A stretch of DNA of 64,000 nt, from positions 1,674,001 to 1,738,000 of the forward strand of contig OZ246887.1 of assembly GCA_965231765.1 (NCBI GenBank), written 5' to 3'. This document shows, piece by piece, positions 60,969 through 64,000 of the stretch; positions within the stretch are counted from its first letter, which is position 1; each line of letters begins with the position of its first letter. A program made the translations under genes and the position numbers. The notes under the pieces were generated by a model. It ran no database searches, was not told where the DNA came from, and was given only the letters and a program-made list of their open reading frames with translations. The DNA is from JAAXHF01 sp963665955 (GTDB lineage Bacteria; Desulfobacterota; Binatia; Bin18).

Positions 60969-61923
60969 TACGGATGATAGCGTTCTTGTTGCCGATGACC
61001 TGACCCGTCGGTTCGGAGACTTTATAGCCGTTGATCATGTCAGCTTTACCATCAAACGGGGAGAAGTCTTTGGTTTTCTCGGCTCAAACGGTGGAGGCAA
61101 ATCTACGACGATCCGCATGTTTTGCGGCCTGTTGGCGCCGACGGAAGGCACGGCCCACGTTGCCGGTTTAGACATTCGTAGCCACGCCGAAGAAGTTCGC
61201 TCGCGGATTGGCTATATGTCACAGAAAGTCTCGCTGTACGCTAATCTGACTGTGGCGGAGAATGCCCAATTTTTTGCCGGGCTGTATAGCGTGCCAGCTG
61301 CGCAAGTCAAAGAGCAGCAACAACGTCTTCTGCCCCGTCTGGGGCTCGAAGGCGCAGAGCAGTCTTTTATCCACTCATTGCCCAGTGGCATCAAGCAACG
61401 CGTCGCGTTGATGTGTTCACTCTTGCACGATCCCGACATCATCTTTCTTGACGAACCCACAGCCGGTGTAGATGTGGTAAACCGCCAAGTCTTTTGGACA
61501 CTCATTCGCGAACTGGCTCAAGAGGGCAAGACTCTATTTGTCACCACCCATTATCTGGACGAGATGGAGTACACCGATCGGGTCGGTTTCATCGACACCG
61601 GCCAGTTGATTGGCTTGGATACGCCCACAGGACTCAAAATCCATTTTGCGGGTGGCTACCGGGTGCGGCTCATGCACACCAATCCTGCCATGATCCGCAC
61701 GGCAGCGCAGCAGTTAGCAGCGTCATTCAGACTCCAATCAGACGCGAACGAAACGGTCTTGGTGACACTCCCAGATGAGAGTCCACACACAACAGGGCGA
61801 CTGCGCCGAGCACTGAGCGGCATTGATCCTGAGCTGGGTTTCACGCCAGCTTTGCCTTCGATTGAGGACGTGTTTGCCGGGATGATCCGGCAACGCCAAC
61901 AGTCCGAGGAGGGTGGACCATGA
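60961..61923 (+). CDS. ABC transporter ATPase, second
   Basis: 320 residues from the ATG at 60961, inside the end of the first ATPase. Walker A GSNGGGKST (Lys47), signature LPSGIKQ in place of LSGGKQ, Walker B IIFLDEPTAGVD, and intact H-loop VTTHYLDEME. Together with the first ATPase it probably forms the heterodimer corresponding to the two halves of YbhF. It overlaps the permease gene by 4 bases (ATGA). Confidence 0.9.
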   Translation: MTDTDDSVLVADDLTRRFGDFIAVDHVSFTIKRGEVFGFLGSNGGGKSTTIRMFCGLLAPTEGTAHVAGLDIRSHAEEVRSRIGYMSQKVSLYANLTVAENAQFFAGLYSVPAAQVKEQQQRLLPRLGLEGAEQSFIHSLPSGIKQRVALMCSLLHDPDIIFLDEPTAGVDVVNRQVFWTLIRELAQEGKTLFVTTHYLDEMEYTDRVGFIDTGQLIGLDTPTGLKIHFAGGYRVRLMHTNPAMIRTAAQQLAASFRLQSDANETVLVTLPDESPHTTGRLRRALSGIDPELGFTPALPSIEDVFAGMIRQRQQSEEGGP

Positions 61924-63068
61924 AGCGGCTCCGAGCCAAGCTGGGACGCCTCTTGACCTTGCTGTGGCGCGAATCTTTAGAGCTGCGCCGCGACCGATTT
62001 ACGCTGGTTGTGCTCTTCCTCATGCCAGCCCTGCTCCTCGTCTTGTTCTCTTACATCATCACCACTGACTTTGATCATCTTCCGCTGGGCGTGCTCGACC
62101 GCTCACACACCCGCCACAGTCGGGACTTGATGCGAGCCATCGACTCGACTGGCTTTTTTCATCTCCTACCGCTGCATGATCTGGACGACGCGCATGAGAT
62201 GTTCAGCCGCGAGCACTATCGGGCAGCCCTGATTATCCCAGCTGATTTCAGTGAAGTGATTGCGAATGGCAAGGAAGTCCGTCTCGGGCTACTGCTGGAT
62301 GGCTCTGATACTACTCTGAGTACGAGCACCGAAGGCTTTCTGACTGCCATCGCAGCCACCTATTACGCAAAAATCCGCCTCGAACGTACGCCACCGACCG
62401 AACGCAATTTAAGACCCAGACCAGCCGGGCAAGTCGTCACCACCCGGCGTGTCCTGTTCAATCCGAGCTTGTCTGGCACAGCCTTTATGATCCCAGGTTT
62501 GCTCGGACTCATCAGTCTGTTCGTCACCGTGCTGAATACCACCCTGGCTATGGTCCGAGAGCGCGATGCTGGAACACTTGAGCAACTCTTGGTGACTCCA
62601 GTCACCCCAACCGAAGTCGTCTTGGGAAAGATTCTCCCTTTTGCCGGGGTGGCGATGGTGGCTGTTGTCCTGGTCATTAGCGTCGGCTGGCTGCTTTTTG
62701 GCGTCGCGCCAAAGGGGAGTCTTGTCTTGCTTCTGGCTGTCACGCCAATCTTTCTGTTGATTGGCTTATCAGTCGGATTGTTAATATCGAGTGTGGCGAG
62801 TTCTTCTGCTGATGCGGTTGAGCGTTCGGTCCTCGTCATGGTTCCCCAGTTGATGTTGTCGGGCACTATTTTTCCGCTGGCTTTGATGGCCTGGCCCTTT
62901 CAGCTGATTGGCGAGATTATCCCACTGACACACTACATCCGCATCTCACGCGGTATTTACCTCAAAGGCCAGGGCCTTGATGAATTGTGGACTGAGATTG
63001 CCTGCTTAGTGGGTTTTCTCATCTTCTTACTGGTCCGCGCTTCAAAGGCGATTAAGAAACAAGCGTAA
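61920..63068 (+). CDS. ABC-2 type permease (YbhS-like)
   Basis: 382 residues. N-terminal transmembrane helix (LVVLFLMPALLLVLFSYI), a large periplasmic domain (about 50-180), then five transmembrane helices. LGLISLFVTVLNTTLAMVRERDAGTLEQLLVTPVTPTEVVLGKILPF is the ABC-2 signature with the cytoplasmic coupling helix. Fourth gene of the exporter. Confidence 0.9.
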   Translation: MKRLRAKLGRLLTLLWRESLELRRDRFTLVVLFLMPALLLVLFSYIITTDFDHLPLGVLDRSHTRHSRDLMRAIDSTGFFHLLPLHDLDDAHEMFSREHYRAALIIPADFSEVIANGKEVRLGLLLDGSDTTLSTSTEGFLTAIAATYYAKIRLERTPPTERNLRPRPAGQVVTTRRVLFNPSLSGTAFMIPGLLGLISLFVTVLNTTLAMVRERDAGTLEQLLVTPVTPTEVVLGKILPFAGVAMVAVVLVISVGWLLFGVAPKGSLVLLLAVTPIFLLIGLSVGLLISSVASSSADAVERSVLVMVPQLMLSGTIFPLALMAWPFQLIGEIIPLTHYIRISRGIYLKGQGLDELWTEIACLVGFLIFLLVRASKAIKKQA

Positions 63069-63082
63069 GGGAAACCAGGAGC

Positions 63083-64000
63083 ATGTATTTTCGCCTCCGA
63101 AACGTCTGGGCTATGGCCCGCAAAGAGGGCCGCACGATGTTGCATGACCATGCACTTCTGGCCGCTATTCTGGCCCAGCCGGTGTTATATCTCATTCTCT
63201 TTGGTCTGGCGATTACCAATGATGTCAACGATGCCCCATGGATTGTGTATGACCAATCACAGACCGCTATTTCCCGTCGCTTAGTGCGCGACCTATCCTC
63301 AATGACCGCACTCCAACCGCCCCAGGTAGCCTTCAGCGAAGAGGCTGTGGTTGATTTTCTGCGTCGTCAAGATGGCATGGTTGGGGTTGTCATTCCGTGG
63401 AATCTTGATGACAAATTACAGCGCCACGAGGAAGCCCCGATTCAAGTTCTTATCAACGGTGCCAATCCAACCGGTGCGCTGCGACTGACGAGTTATATCA
63501 GACAGGCGGCGAACCGGTTTTCTCTGAGCATGTTTCCGACCCGCGACCGAAGCGAACAACGAGTGATACAAGCGACGGTCTCGATTGAAAAGCGCTACTG
63601 GTATAACCCGGGGATTCAAGACCGGTATGGTCTTCTGTCAGCCATGCCAGCCAATATGCTCACCCAAGTGTTGTTTATGATTGCGGCGGTTGCCTTGGTT
63701 CGCGAACGTGAACGTGGCACGTTCGAGCAGCTCCTCGCCACGCCACTCTCGCTGGCTGAGATTATGGTCGGCAAAATGCTGCCGTATGTTGGGGTGGGTT
63801 ATCTCGGACTGTGTATCATGCTGACGGGCAATTACGTCTTTTACGGCATTGCCGTCCAGGGCAGCCTGCTCTTGCTCTTTCTGGTCGCCCTCATGTTCAT
63901 GCTTGCCACACTGTCTTTTGGCATCTTCTGCTCAGCCTGGGCCAAAAACCAACAACAAGCGATCTTTCTGAGTTTCTTTGTCATGTTTCCGTCGGTGATT
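63083..64000 (+). CDS. ABC-2 type permease (YbhR-like), cut by right edge
   Basis: 306 codons present and still open at the edge. CAGGAG precedes the ATG. N-terminal MYFRLRNVWAMARKEGRTML, transmembrane AILAQPVLYLILFGLAI, a periplasmic domain, and the ABC-2 core VRERERGTFEQLLATPLSLAEIMVGKMLPYVGVGYLGL. The remaining ~70 residues, including the last transmembrane helices, lie beyond the window. The last gene of the exporter as seen here. Confidence 0.9.
   Translation, partial: MYFRLRNVWAMARKEGRTMLHDHALLAAILAQPVLYLILFGLAITNDVNDAPWIVYDQSQTAISRRLVRDLSSMTALQPPQVAFSEEAVVDFLRRQDGMVGVVIPWNLDDKLQRHEEAPIQVLINGANPTGALRLTSYIRQAANRFSLSMFPTRDRSEQRVIQATVSIEKRYWYNPGIQDRYGLLSAMPANMLTQVLFMIAAVALVRERERGTFEQLLATPLSLAEIMVGKMLPYVGVGYLGLCIMLTGNYVFYGIAVQGSLLLLFLVALMFMLATLSFGIFCSAWAKNQQQAIFLSFFVMFPSVI

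Noticed and set aside
1..64000. CRISPR array, tRNA or rRNA genes
   Set aside because: No regular repeat-spacer pattern and no rRNA or tRNA-like conserved segments were seen on reading both strands, though a weak tRNA could have been missed without a search tool.

Overview
The window looks like chromosomal DNA of an uncultured Gram-negative bacterium at roughly 53-54% G+C. Outer-membrane biogenesis is implied by SurA and by ADP-heptose (LPS core) enzymes. The layout (pdxA-surA-mfd, aroQ-accB-accC), a GTP-type PEP carboxykinase, two luciferase-like F420/FMN oxidoreductases, many short-chain dehydrogenases and dispersed 'CTTCGACAAGCTCAGG' repeats fit Desulfobacterota-like, Binatia-like or Entotheonella/Tectomicrobia-like lineages. 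That placement is an inference from gene content. I saw no rRNA, tRNA, CRISPR array, prophage or intact IS element.

Region 1 (1-8.8 kb, minus strand) is a housekeeping block read from a good sigma70-like promoter at 8742-8770: aroQ, accB, accC, a DUF1573 exported protein, mfd, surA and the first codons of pdxA. Region 2 (8.9-12.2 kb) holds an alpha/beta hydrolase, an MFS carrier and a luciferase-like oxidoreductase. Region 3 (12.3-15.9 kb) runs zf-HC2 protein, NrtS-like protein, exported YceI-like protein, then bufA-bufB-bufC. The last three form a bufferin-type RiPP operon: a Cys-rich exported precursor, a DUF692/MNIO maturase and a DUF2063 partner. A perfect 10-bp hairpin lies between bufA and bufB. 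Region 4 (15.9-18.3 kb) is an accessory island with HsdS debris, a DUF4238 gene, an antitoxin whose PIN toxin is cut after 21 codons, and a convergent DUF433/DUF5615 toxin-antitoxin pair.

Region 5 (18.4-28.8 kb) has a lone HyuA-type hydantoinase/oxoprolinase subunit, RidA, an uncharacterised enzyme, a fused heptose-1-phosphate adenylyltransferase/phosphoheptose isomerase, a Baeyer-Villiger-type monooxygenase, RecQ, a small membrane protein and NnrU. Region 6 (28.8-36.6 kb) is mostly acyl-CoA/carbonyl catabolism: two SDRs, a CoA-transferase, a nitronate monooxygenase and a second luciferase-like enzyme, then a HAD phosphatase, LhgO and FolK. Region 7 (36.6-43 kb) has a lipoprotein, a PAS-PAS-DHp-REC protein with no ATPase domain, PckG, a PduO-type cobalamin adenosyltransferase, a metallo-beta-lactamase-fold hydrolase and a MaoC-type hydratase.

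Region 8 (43.2-51.7 kb) appears to be a catabolic or uptake cluster for an unidentified small molecule: SnoaL-like, two SMP-30/gluconolactonase paralogues, an EthD-like tandem protein, an MFS carrier broken at a G6 tract, a PPOX-fold protein, a cupin, a quinone oxidoreductase, a GlcG/HbpS protein and a D-2-hydroxyacid dehydrogenase. Region 9 (51.7-53.1 kb) is a scar carrying a VapBC-like pair, the 3' end of a second D-2-hydroxyacid dehydrogenase, and a 56-residue membrane-protein gene. Region 10 (53.1-64 kb) has a PLP decarboxylase, an exported metallo-hydrolase, modABC for molybdate uptake, and a YbhGFSR-type exporter (adaptor, two separate ATPases, two permeases) running off the right edge.
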